A stretch of DNA of 64,000 nt from Poritiphilus sp965212595 (GTDB lineage: Bacteria > Bacteroidota > Bacteroidia > Flavobacteriales > Flavobacteriaceae). Under the pieces are notes generated by a model. That model did no database searches and was not told where the DNA came from. It saw nothing but the letters and a program-made list of their open reading frames with translations. Numbering within the stretch: the stretch's first letter is position 1; each line of letters opens with the position of its first letter. The stretch lies in the NCBI GenBank assembly GCA_965212595.1, contig CBDBVE010000007.1, forward strand, positions 186,001-250,000, read 5' to 3'. A program made the translations under genes and the position numbers. Shown here one piece after another: positions 45,853-53,678 of the stretch.

Positions 45853-45954
45853 TTGCGAAATCATCGTTATTTTTTTGAATAAACCTATCCATTTATAATA
45901 CAATTCTATAATTTATTACATTTAATTCCCGCACAATTGCTATTATTGTATGTC

Positions 45955-46821
45955 ATGAAACCAGAATTTCAGCTGATTCCAGAAAAAAGAGAGAAGTCAT
46001 TTATAGCAGTTCGGCTTCCAAGAAAGCGAAGGTTACAATTAAGGCAGGTATGGCATTATCATCCCGAGATTGAAATATGTTTTACGCTTCAAGGAAGAGG
46101 AAGAAGATTTGTTGGGAACGATGTGACCAATTATGAGCAGGGTGATCTTCTAATGCTTGGCTCTAATCTTCCTCATGGATTTATGACTTCCGGCGAATGT
46201 ATACAAGTTGTGATCTTATTCGGACAGGATTTTTTGGGAGATAACTTTTTTGACAAACCAGAATTGACCAAGGTAAAGTCGCTTATTTCAAGAGCGCAGA
46301 ATGGACTTAATTTTACGGGGGAAACAAAACGTAAGGCCAAAAAAATTATTCGGAAAATACTGCAAAAAGAAGGGCTTCAGAAAACCATTTTGTTTCTAGA
46401 GCTTTTAGATCTTCTTTCAAGAGCTAGAGATGTTGAAATGATCTGCAACGAAACATATCACAAAGACCTAAAAATGGTCCACCTAAACAGGATCAAGCTG
46501 GTATACAACCACATTACGGAGCATTTTAGGGAAGAAATTCGTGTAAAAGACCTCGCTGAACTGGTGAATCTGACTGAGGCCGCTTTCTTTAAGTTTATTA
46601 AAAGGCATACAGACAAAACTTTTGTCCAAATGATCAATGAATACAGGATTAATCATGCCTCCAAACAGTTGATGACCACAGATAAATCTATTGCGGAAAT
46701 TTGTTATGATTCCGGCTATAATAATATTTCTTATTTCAATCGAAAATTTCTAGAAGTAATGAGAATCACCCCTAGTAAATTTCGGTCATTGTATGCCGCT
46801 AATACAAGACAGTCTGCTTAA
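45955..46821 (+). CDS. AraC-family transcriptional regulator
   Basis: This 288-residue protein has an N-terminal cupin (HYHPEIEICFTLQGRGRRFV, then GDLLMLGSNLPHGF), which would bind a small molecule, and a C-terminal pair of helix-turn-helices (HFREEIRVKDLAELVNLTEA, SIAEICYDSGYNNISYFNRKF). The start at 45955 is preferred because the cupin homology begins soon after it. It is divergent from the glycoside locus and the two share 171 bp, so it probably senses the imported compound or its product and controls that locus. Confidence 0.88.
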   Translation: MKPEFQLIPEKREKSFIAVRLPRKRRLQLRQVWHYHPEIEICFTLQGRGRRFVGNDVTNYEQGDLLMLGSNLPHGFMTSGECIQVVILFGQDFLGDNFFDKPELTKVKSLISRAQNGLNFTGETKRKAKKIIRKILQKEGLQKTILFLELLDLLSRARDVEMICNETYHKDLKMVHLNRIKLVYNHITEHFREEIRVKDLAELVNLTEAAFFKFIKRHTDKTFVQMINEYRINHASKQLMTTDKSIAEICYDSGYNNISYFNRKFLEVMRITPSKFRSLYAANTRQSA

Positions 46822-46962
46822 AAAAGGAAAAATCATCCACAAACCATCAGTAAAATTTTAGGAATGCTCCAATTAATGTGGCTAATCTGTAAATTTGTAA
46901 GCAAGAACTGTTAATCCTAATCATGGATATGACATCATCGTTCAACCAAAACAAAAAGATTA

Positions 46963-47190
46963 GTGGCAAATAAAACCTTGTTATTCAAAGGATTTCGCTT
47001 TTTTTTGATCACCTTGACCCTGATGTTCCTGGCTCCCTTTGTGATTTACCAGGCCTTTAAAAATCAGGAGCATCCCTGGTATATTCCCGTGCTTGTTATT
47101 GGGTTAATATTAGCTGCAGCCGCTGTCTTCATGGGGTTTTATAGTGTAAAGACGGTAATGGATGGCTTTTTTGATAAAAAGAAGGAATAA
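46963..47190 (+). CDS. Small two-helix membrane protein (DUF6095-like)
   Basis: This 75-residue protein starts at a GTG (no in-frame ATG fits; an in-frame stop lies just upstream at 46930-46932). Two membrane helices are seen at residues about 12-30 and 41-60, separated by QAFKNQEHPWYIP. It resembles the small flavobacterial DUF6095 proteins (family name from memory). Function is unknown. It precedes thrS on the same strand. Confidence 0.6.
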   Translation: MANKTLLFKGFRFFLITLTLMFLAPFVIYQAFKNQEHPWYIPVLVIGLILAAAAVFMGFYSVKTVMDGFFDKKKE

Positions 47191-47274
47191 TACTTTTTTC
47201 TACAAACTTCATCCTGCAATTTTTGCCCTGGCTCAACACATACTCCCAAGCCTTTAAAATCCTGTAAGTATCTG

Positions 47275-47305
47275 TTGCTAGCATCAAAGCAAGATATTAT
47301 CTTTG
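47275..47305 (+). promoter_or_regulatory. Promoter of the thrS-infC-rpmI-rplT operon
   Basis: TTG (47275-47277), a 20-base spacer and TATCTTTG (47298-47305) match the Bacteroidota -33/-7 consensus. The thrS ATG is 26 bp further downstream, so the leader is very short and leaves no room for a T-box or attenuator. Confidence 0.7.
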
Positions 47306-47330
47306 CCCACTTATAGCGATATAGCAAAGT

Positions 47331-49271
47331 ATGATCAAAATTACGTTACCGGATGGTTCGGTCAGAGAGTTTGCCAAAGGCAGCTCTCCTATGGATGTGG
47401 CCAAAAGTATCAGTGAAGGCCTGGCTAGAAATGTCATTTCTGCCCGCTTCAACGATACTGTGGTGGAAACCGTCACTCCGCTTATGAACGATGGTAACCT
47501 GGTGCTGTATACTTGGAACGATAAGGAAGGAAAAAAGGCATTCTGGCATTCCAGCTCGCATGTAGTGGCCCAGGCCTTGGAAGAATTATACCCTGGTATA
47601 AAGCTTACGATAGGACCGGCAATTGAAAATGGTTTTTATTACGATGTTGATTTTGGGCCGCATACACTATCGGAAAAGGACTTTCCGGCTATCGAAAAGA
47701 AGGCACTAGAGATCGCCAGGGGAAAACACGCCTATAAAATGCGCGCTGTTTCAAAGGCCGATGCACTTTCATATTATCGCAATCAGGGAAATGAATATAA
47801 GGTAGAACTGATTGAAAATTTGGAGGACGGTAGCATTACCTTTTGCGATCACGATACCTTTACGGACCTCTGTCGTGGAGGCCATATCCCAAATACTGGA
47901 ATCATTAAAGCCATTAAGGTACTAAATGTTGCAGGCGCATATTGGAGAGGTGATGAAAACAACCCTCAGCTCACCAGAGTATATGGCATTTCGTTTCCAA
48001 AGCAAAAAGAACTTACCCAATATCTTGAGCTTCTGGAAGAGGCTAAAAAAAGAGATCATCGAAAACTAGGCAAGGAGTTAGAGCTCTTTACATTTTCACA
48101 GAAAGTAGGTCAGGGATTACCATTATGGTTACCTAAAGGGGCCGCATTACGTGAAAGGCTTGAGCAATTTCTTAAAAAAGCACAGAAAAAGGCAGGCTAC
48201 GAAATGGTAGTTTCCCCTCATATAGGACAAAAAGAACTTTACGTAACTTCCGGGCACTATGCCAAATACGGGGAAGACAGTTTTCAACCCATACATACTC
48301 CAAAAGAGGATGAGGAGTTTTTACTAAAACCCATGAATTGTCCGCATCATTGCGAGATTTACAACTCCAGGCCTTTTAGTTATCGAGAACTGCCAAAACG
48401 CTATGCCGAGTTTGGTACGGTATACCGTTATGAACAGAGTGGTGAATTGCATGGACTTACCAGGGTAAGAGGTTTTACACAAGATGATGCGCATATCTTT
48501 TGCACGCCAGATCAGCTAAATGCCGAATTCAAGAACGTAATTGACCTCTCTCTATATGTTCTTGGTTCTCTTGGTTTCGAAAATTTCACTGCCCAGGTAT
48601 CTGTTCGAGATCTTGAAAAACCCGAAAAATATATTGGAGACCCGGATAATTGGGAAAAAGCCGAGCAGGCCATAATTGATGCGGCTACTGAAAAAGGACT
48701 GGATTTCGTCATTGAAAAAGGAGAAGCAGCATTTTATGGCCCTAAGCTAGATTTTATGGTAAGAGACGCGCTGGGAAGAAATTGGCAATTAGGAACCATT
48801 CAGGTAGATTACAACCTTCCGGAACGTTTTGAACTCACTTACAAAGGCAGTGATAATGAGCTTCATAGGCCAGTAATGATACACCGCGCTCCTTTTGGAA
48901 GTTTGGAGCGATTTGTTGCTCTTTTGCTAGAACATACGGGAGGGAATTTCCCATTATGGCTCATTCCGGATCAGGCCATTGTGCTTCCCGTAAGCGAGAA
49001 GCATGAAAAATACGCCGAAAAAGTTTTAAATTCCCTAGAAAATCACGAAATTCGCGCCCTCGTTGATAAAAGGAACGAAACGGTTGGAAAAAAAATACGG
49101 GAGGCAGAATTGAATAAAATTCCTTTTATGCTTGTCGTAGGAGAAAACGAAGAAGAGACCGGAACAATTGCAGTTCGTAGGCACGGTGGAGAGGACATTG
49201 GGAAAATTCAGGTAAAGGAATTTGCCGACTTGGTCGAAAACGAAATAAATAGTACCTTAAAGTCCTTTTGA
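47331..49271 (+). CDS. thrS: Threonyl-tRNA synthetase
   Basis: This enzyme attaches threonine to tRNA-Thr and edits mischarged serine. The 646-residue protein has an N-terminal TGS domain (residues 1-60), the editing domain with HSSSHVVAQALE and the zinc-type LCRGGHIPNTG, then the class II catalytic core. Within the core are MNCPHHCEIY (zinc Cys), RYEQSGELHGLTRVRGFTQD (motif 2) and HRAPFGSLERF (motif 3). The C-terminal anticodon-binding domain begins around LPVSEKHEKYAEKV. It is the first gene of the conserved thrS-infC-rpmI-rplT group. Confidence 0.97.
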   Translation: MIKITLPDGSVREFAKGSSPMDVAKSISEGLARNVISARFNDTVVETVTPLMNDGNLVLYTWNDKEGKKAFWHSSSHVVAQALEELYPGIKLTIGPAIENGFYYDVDFGPHTLSEKDFPAIEKKALEIARGKHAYKMRAVSKADALSYYRNQGNEYKVELIENLEDGSITFCDHDTFTDLCRGGHIPNTGIIKAIKVLNVAGAYWRGDENNPQLTRVYGISFPKQKELTQYLELLEEAKKRDHRKLGKELELFTFSQKVGQGLPLWLPKGAALRERLEQFLKKAQKKAGYEMVVSPHIGQKELYVTSGHYAKYGEDSFQPIHTPKEDEEFLLKPMNCPHHCEIYNSRPFSYRELPKRYAEFGTVYRYEQSGELHGLTRVRGFTQDDAHIFCTPDQLNAEFKNVIDLSLYVLGSLGFENFTAQVSVRDLEKPEKYIGDPDNWEKAEQAIIDAATEKGLDFVIEKGEAAFYGPKLDFMVRDALGRNWQLGTIQVDYNLPERFELTYKGSDNELHRPVMIHRAPFGSLERFVALLLEHTGGNFPLWLIPDQAIVLPVSEKHEKYAEKVLNSLENHEIRALVDKRNETVGKKIREAELNKIPFMLVVGENEEETGTIAVRRHGGEDIGKIQVKEFADLVENEINSTLKSF

Positions 49272-49300
49272 AACCATTGTATAATTAAAAAGCACTAGTC

Positions 49301-49855
49301 ATAGCAATAAGAAGACGGTTTAGGCCCCAACCCAGGAGGGAAAATAAAAACCCTCATAAAATAAATGATAAAATTACCGCCCAAAAAGTACGTTTGGTAG
49401 GTGATAATGTAGAGATGGGAGTATACCCCATTAGTGAAGCAATTTCTAAGTCGGATGAGTTAGGACTTGACCTTGTGGAAATATCTCCTAATGCAGACCC
49501 GCCTGTTTGTAAAATAATTGATTACAAAAAGTTTCTTTACGAACAGAAGAAGCGGGAAAAGGCGATGAAAGCGAAGGCTACCAAGGTAGTCGTTAAAGAA
49601 ATACGATTTGGTCCTAATACCGATGACCACGATTATGAGTTTAAAAAGAAACACGCTGAAAAGTTTTTAAAAGACGGAGCCAAATTAAAGGCTTATGTTT
49701 TTTTCAAAGGACGGTCTATCGTGTATAAAGACAAGGGGGAAATACTCTTGTTACGCCTGGCTCAGGAACTTGAAGATTTTGGCAAGGTAGAACAAATGCC
49801 AAAACTAGAAGGAAAAAGAATGACCATGTTCCTGGCACCAAAGACAAAGAAATAA
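49301..49855 (+). CDS. infC: Translation initiation factor IF-3 with probable ATA start codon
   Basis: IF-3 binds the 30S subunit and checks the start codon. The conserved N-terminus is encoded upstream of any ATG, GTG or TTG: from 49301 the frame reads ATA-GCA-ATA-AGA-AGA-CGG (A-I-R-R-R after the start), then RRENKNPHKINDKITAQKVR, giving 184 residues. The frame is closed by TAA at 49286. Many flavobacterial IF-3 proteins begin MAIRRR, so ATA at 49301 is the likely start. A TTG at 49394 would delete about 30 conserved residues. Non-standard starts (AUU in E. coli) let IF-3 repress its own synthesis. ELDLVEISPNADPPVCKIIDYKK and PKLEGKRMTMFLAPK confirm the family. Confidence 0.9.
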   Translation: MAIRRRFRPQPRRENKNPHKINDKITAQKVRLVGDNVEMGVYPISEAISKSDELGLDLVEISPNADPPVCKIIDYKKFLYEQKKREKAMKAKATKVVVKEIRFGPNTDDHDYEFKKKHAEKFLKDGAKLKAYVFFKGRSIVYKDKGEILLLRLAQELEDFGKVEQMPKLEGKRMTMFLAPKTKK

Positions 49856-49889
49856 TAGCGAAAGCGAGATAATTACAAATAGGAAGAAG

Positions 49890-50087
49890 ATGCCTAAAAT
49901 GAAGACAAAATCTAGTGCCAAAAAGCGTTTTAAGCTTACTGGTACTGGTAAAATTAAGCGAAAGCACGCTTTTAAGAGTCACATTCTGACAAAAAAATCT
50001 AAAAAGCGTAAGCTAAAGTTAACGCATTCGACATTGGTACACGATTCGGATGTTAACAGTATTAAAGAACAACTACGTCTTAAGTAG
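49890..50087 (+). CDS. rpmI: 50S ribosomal protein L35
   Basis: This 65-residue, very basic protein of the large ribosomal subunit starts MPKMKTKSSAKKRFKLTGTG and continues KRKHAFKSHILTKKSKKRKL, the full L35 pattern. It is 34 bp after infC, in the conserved infC-rpmI-rplT order. Confidence 0.96.
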   Translation: MPKMKTKSSAKKRFKLTGTGKIKRKHAFKSHILTKKSKKRKLKLTHSTLVHDSDVNSIKEQLRLK

Positions 50088-50131
50088 TTGTCTCTTGTGG
50101 TAAATTAATAACCCTGGAGTTGGGCACCTAA

Positions 50132-50151
50132 GCGTTCTGAATACAGAACCG
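50132..50151 (+). other. Hairpin between rpmI and rplT
   Basis: GTTCTG (50134-50139) and CAGAAC (50144-50149) form a perfect stem with an AATA loop, bounded by GC pairs. There is no T-run, so it is not a terminator. It could be a processing or ribosomal-protein-binding element in the rpmI-rplT transcript (inference). Confidence 0.4.
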
Positions 50152-50174
50152 CCTGCTACAAAAAATTTAAACAA

Positions 50175-50519
50175 ATGCCAAGATCAGTAAATTCAGTCGC
50201 TTCAAGAGCCAGAAGAAAAAAGGTGATGAAGCAAGCCAAAGGTTACTTCGGAAGACGTAAAAACGTCTGGACGGTAGCAAAGAACGCGGTAGAAAAAGCA
50301 ATGCAGTACGCATACCGCGATAGAAGAAACAAAAAGAGAAATTTTCGTTCCCTGTGGATTACCCGGATCAATGCCGGAGCTCGTTTACACGGAATGTCTT
50401 ATTCACAATTCATGGGTAAGGTGAAAGCCAACAATATTGACCTTAATAGAAAGGTACTTGCAGATTTGGCTATGAACCACCCGGAGGCGTTTAAGGCCAT
50501 TGTGGAAAAGGTAAAATAA
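50175..50519 (+). CDS. rplT: 50S ribosomal protein L20
   Basis: This 114-residue basic protein binds 23S rRNA early in assembly. MPRSVNSVASRARRKKVMKQ, GYFGRRKNVWTVAKNAVEKA and FRSLWITRINAGARLHGMSY are characteristic. In many bacteria L20 represses its own operon by binding a leader structure; whether the upstream hairpin at 50132-50151 plays such a role is unknown. A terminator follows. Confidence 0.97.
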   Translation: MPRSVNSVASRARRKKVMKQAKGYFGRRKNVWTVAKNAVEKAMQYAYRDRRNKKRNFRSLWITRINAGARLHGMSYSQFMGKVKANNIDLNRKVLADLAMNHPEAFKAIVEKVK

Positions 50520-50540
50520 AAACTATTTATCTCGCTTTTA

Positions 50541-50567
50541 AAAACCCGCCAATGGCGGGTTTTTTTG
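50541..50567 (+). terminator. Terminator of the thrS-infC-rpmI-rplT operon
   Basis: ACCCGCC (50544-50550) pairs with GGCGGGT (50554-50560) over an AAT loop and is followed by six further T residues. It lies 24 bp after the rplT stop. Confidence 0.9.
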
Positions 50568-50594
50568 TATTTTAATTCTTCAACTTCACAATCT

Positions 50595-51260
50595 ATGTGC
50601 AAAAAATACCTGGCAGTGCTCTTTGTTTTGACGAGCCTAAAATGTTATTGTCAAAAAGACAGCATTCAATTTTTAGCCCTGGGCGATAGTTATACGATTG
50701 GTACCAGCGAACTTGCAAAGAATAATTGGCCAAACCAATTGGCAAATACTTTATCTAAAAAAGACCTGGCCACTAAAGCCACAGTTCTGGCAGATGCCGG
50801 ATGGACCTCGGAAAAATTGATAGAAGAGCTTGATAACGCAAAGCTTCAGCCTACTTTTGATCTGGTTTCTCTCTTGATAGGGGTAAATAACCAGTATAGG
50901 GGAATGAGCATAAGTGATTTCAAAAAAGATCTGGCTTACCTGCTAGACCAAAGTATTGTATTAGCAAAAGATGACCCTTCAAGGGTATTTGTGCTTTCCA
51001 TACCCGATTGGAGCGTTATGCCGTTTGCTAATTTCAGGGATAAGAACAAAATTGCTAAAGAGCTGGAGAAATTCAATAGCGTTGTGAAGGAAGAGGCCGA
51101 AAAAAGAGAATTGTTGTGGATTGATATTACCGGAATGTCAAGAAATGCCCTGGTAGATAAAACACTAATAGCGTCAGATAGTCTTCACCCCTCAAGGAAG
51201 ATGTATAAAGCCTGGGTAAGAAAGATAAGTAAAAAGGTAGTTAAAACTATAAAGCAATAA
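50595..51260 (+). CDS. Secreted GDSL/SGNH-family hydrolase
   Basis: The start at 50595 gives a signal peptide (KKYLAVLFVLTSLKCYC; the Cys could also be a lipidation site, but the following residues do not fit well). The 221-residue protein has block I FLALGDSYTIG with the nucleophile Ser, LIGVNNQYRG (block III, GxN) and SLHPSRKMYKAW (block V, D/SxxH). These are the catalytic elements of SGNH esterases. It probably removes acyl groups from lipids or glycans. The substrate is unknown. Confidence 0.85.
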   Translation: MCKKYLAVLFVLTSLKCYCQKDSIQFLALGDSYTIGTSELAKNNWPNQLANTLSKKDLATKATVLADAGWTSEKLIEELDNAKLQPTFDLVSLLIGVNNQYRGMSISDFKKDLAYLLDQSIVLAKDDPSRVFVLSIPDWSVMPFANFRDKNKIAKELEKFNSVVKEEAEKRELLWIDITGMSRNALVDKTLIASDSLHPSRKMYKAWVRKISKKVVKTIKQ

Positions 51261-51271
51261 GCTGTTTCAAT

Positions 51272-52348
51272 CTAGGCATCACTGACTGCATATATTCGCA
51301 TACTTTCCTGCTTTCCTTTCAAAATGAGGTCTCCCAGCTCTTTAGTCACGTAATTTGAGGCCTTCGAAAGCCGTAATAATAAAGCTTCAGAAATCAACAG
51401 CTTCTCGCCGTAGCTATTGCATTGGTCTTGAATGCGCGAACTTGTATTAATTACGTCGCCGTGGTAGGCCAGTTCCTTTTTCACACTTCCAACCTCTACA
51501 ACTACAAGTTTTCCTCCATGCAGGCCGGCCTTAAATTCTGGTACGACACCATATTTTTCCTGGTAGTAATCTGACCGTTTCAAGATGCGCTGCTGAAAAT
51601 CAAAAAAAAGCATCAGACAATTATTCTGTTGTATTCCTTTAGAATACCTCCAGCTAAGAACGGCTTCATCTCCAACATATTGATAGATCTCTGCAGCGTA
51701 TTTGTCAATTAAGATATTCAGGTCTAAAAAACAGTCTTTAATGAATTCACTGTATTTGAGATGCCCAAGGTTCTCCGCAATTGTAGTGGAAGATTTTAGA
51801 TCAAGAAACATTACTATACGTTCCTCTTCTTTCGGTTTTATATATTGGCCAAGCAACAATTTTAAAAAATTTCCCCTTCCAAACCGTTCTTTGGCGATTT
51901 TTAAAAAAGAAAATACTATGGAAAAAAGTCCAAAATAAGCTACAAAGATCCAGAACGTTTCGTTAGAGCGCCACCAGCCTTTTTCGTAGGGCATGTCAAA
52001 GCCCCATCGTTCTGTTGCTATGATCATCATACTGCTTACAGAGGCTATAAGGAGTGCCAGATAGGTAAAAGTTACGATCAGGACTGATAATCCGATCGAA
52101 AGTCTTTTAATTAAGAGGCGATCAAATATAAACTCAATGATGGCGTAGAAAAGACCAATAACCAGCCCTAAATAAACCCCAAATCTTATGAGTTCTAAGA
52201 AAGAAACCTCATAACCGGGCTCAACTGAGATTCCGGGTTCATCCTCTAAATCGTAAAATCTGATCACTACAAAAAAGCAAAAAACTACAGACCAAAAAAC
52301 GATGGTTACTAACAACAATTCTAGAAATTCTGCAACTGCGCGCTTCAT
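51272..52348 (-). CDS. Membrane-bound class III adenylate/guanylate cyclase domain protein
   Basis: The start at 52348 (MKRAVAEFLELL) is preferred, giving 358 residues. Four membrane helices occupy residues about 8-30, 55-75, 92-115 and 135-155. They are followed by a class III nucleotide cyclase domain: ERIVMFLDLKSSTTIAENLG (first metal Asp), YQYVGDEAVLSW (second metal Asp) and GELAYHGDVINTSSRIQ-like VKKELAYHGDVINTSSRIQ. The motifs suggest an active cyclase; whether it makes cAMP or cGMP is not clear. The N-terminal region overlaps or adjoins the yjbQ gene on the same strand. Confidence 0.85.
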   Translation of the reverse strand: MKRAVAEFLELLLVTIVFWSVVFCFFVVIRFYDLEDEPGISVEPGYEVSFLELIRFGVYLGLVIGLFYAIIEFIFDRLLIKRLSIGLSVLIVTFTYLALLIASVSSMMIIATERWGFDMPYEKGWWRSNETFWIFVAYFGLFSIVFSFLKIAKERFGRGNFLKLLLGQYIKPKEEERIVMFLDLKSSTTIAENLGHLKYSEFIKDCFLDLNILIDKYAAEIYQYVGDEAVLSWRYSKGIQQNNCLMLFFDFQQRILKRSDYYQEKYGVVPEFKAGLHGGKLVVVEVGSVKKELAYHGDVINTSSRIQDQCNSYGEKLLISEALLLRLSKASNYVTKELGDLILKGKQESMRIYAVSDA

Positions 52349-52362
52349 AACACTATTTTTTA

Positions 52363-52785
52363 TTACTTCCCAAAACAACTAAGTACTAAATTTCTGCTGC
52401 CCGCCCTGTTGCGGTGCTCGCATAGATAAATTCCCTGCCATGTCCCAAGATTAAGCCTTCCGTTGGTAATTGGTATCTGAACAGAGTTACCCATGAGTGA
52501 GGCTTTAATATGAGCTGGCATATCGTCAGGCCCTTCATAGGTATGCACGTAGTAAGGCGCATTTTCTGGTACCATCACATTTATATGACGCTCAAAATCT
52601 TCCCGAACCGTCGGATCGGCATTTTCGTTAATGGTTAAACTCGCCGAAGTATGTTTTATAAAAACCTGAAGTTGGCCCATTTGTATTTCGGCCAGCTCCG
52701 GTAAACTTTTAAGTATAGCATCAGTAATCAAATGGTATCCTCGAGGATAAGATTTTAACCGTAGCTCCTTTTGATAAATCTTCAT
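52363..52785 (-). CDS. YjbQ/UPF0047-family protein
   Basis: This 140-residue protein has the YjbQ signature: GQLQVFIKHTSASLTINENADPTVR near the middle, HIKASLMGNSVQIPI, and the C-terminal LNLGTWQGIYLCEHR. The conserved His, Glu and Asp form a metal-binding site. E. coli YjbQ shows weak thiamine-phosphate synthase activity in suppressor assays; the main role is not settled. It is upstream of the cyclase gene (14 bp gap) and probably co-transcribed. Confidence 0.92.
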   Translation of the reverse strand: MKIYQKELRLKSYPRGYHLITDAILKSLPELAEIQMGQLQVFIKHTSASLTINENADPTVREDFERHINVMVPENAPYYVHTYEGPDDMPAHIKASLMGNSVQIPITNGRLNLGTWQGIYLCEHRNRAGSRNLVLSCFGK

Positions 52786-52873
52786 TGCGTTTTAAACTTA
52801 TTGTAAATTTTCAATAAAGGCAACCGTAATTTAAGCATAAAAAATACCTTTGTCATTCTTTTCAAAGCTGCCT

Positions 52874-53674
52874 ATGGATTTTTCTAAAATAAAACTGGTT
52901 GTTACCGATATGGACGGCACCTTGCTAAACTCTAAACACGAGGTGAGTCCGCATTTTTTTGACTTATTCAAAAAACTAAAAGAACGCAACATACTTTTTG
53001 CAGCGGCAAGTGGAAGACAGTATGGAAGCATAGTATCTAAATTGGAAACCATAAAAGAAGATATTATCGTCATTGCAGAGAATGGCAGCTTTGCCGTGCA
53101 AAACGGTAAAGAAATCGTATCTACTCCTCTGGAATTCAGTATAAGAAAAGAGGTTTTAGGTGTGCTAAGGCAAATAGAAAACACTCACGCGATCTTGTGT
53201 GCCAAAGACAAGGCATATTTAAGTAATAATTCTGTTGAAATTCTTGCAAAACTTGAAGAATATTATACAGATTTTCAGCTTATAGATGAGCTCAAGGACT
53301 TTAGCGGGGAAGTGATGAAAATTGCGGTTTACCACGATGAAAGCTCAGAACGCTACATCTATCCAGCGGTACGCCATTTTCAATCCTCACTGAAGGTAAA
53401 AGTGTCTGGCGAGAATTGGGTAGATCTGTCGCATAAAGATGCGCATAAAGGTCATGCGCTACAAAAGATTATGGATTCGTATAATCTTACGTCCGAAGAA
53501 ATTCTCGTTTTTGGAGACTTCAACAATGATATTGAAATGTTGCAATTGGCCGATCTTAGTTTCGCTATGGCAAATGCACATCCAAACGTCCTGGAGGTAG
53601 CCAATTACAAGACTTCAAGTAATGATGAATTTGGAGTGGAGCGGGTTTTAGAGAAGTTATTGAATGCCTATTAG
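52874..53674 (+). CDS. Cof-type HAD-IIB phosphatase
   Basis: The ATG at 52874 is preferred to an upstream TTG. The 266-residue protein has HAD motif I LVVTDMDGTLLNS, motif II AAASGRQYGS, the lysine of motif III (HKDAHKGHAL) and motif IV VFGDFNNDIEML. These define a Cof-type (class IIB cap) phosphatase of sugar phosphates or nucleotide-like compounds. The substrate is unknown. Its stop is 4 bp from the end of the convergent gene. Confidence 0.9.
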   Translation: MDFSKIKLVVTDMDGTLLNSKHEVSPHFFDLFKKLKERNILFAAASGRQYGSIVSKLETIKEDIIVIAENGSFAVQNGKEIVSTPLEFSIRKEVLGVLRQIENTHAILCAKDKAYLSNNSVEILAKLEEYYTDFQLIDELKDFSGEVMKIAVYHDESSERYIYPAVRHFQSSLKVKVSGENWVDLSHKDAHKGHALQKIMDSYNLTSEEILVFGDFNNDIEMLQLADLSFAMANAHPNVLEVANYKTSSNDEFGVERVLEKLLNAY

Positions 53675-53678
53675 CAGT

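Noticed and set aside
46923..46973. 16-codon ATG frame upstream of the small membrane protein
   Set aside because: It is too short, has no family pattern, and is out of frame with the GTG start at 46963.
49394..49855. Short IF-3 starting at TTG 49394
   Set aside because: It would lack the conserved basic N-terminus, which is encoded in the same frame from 49301.
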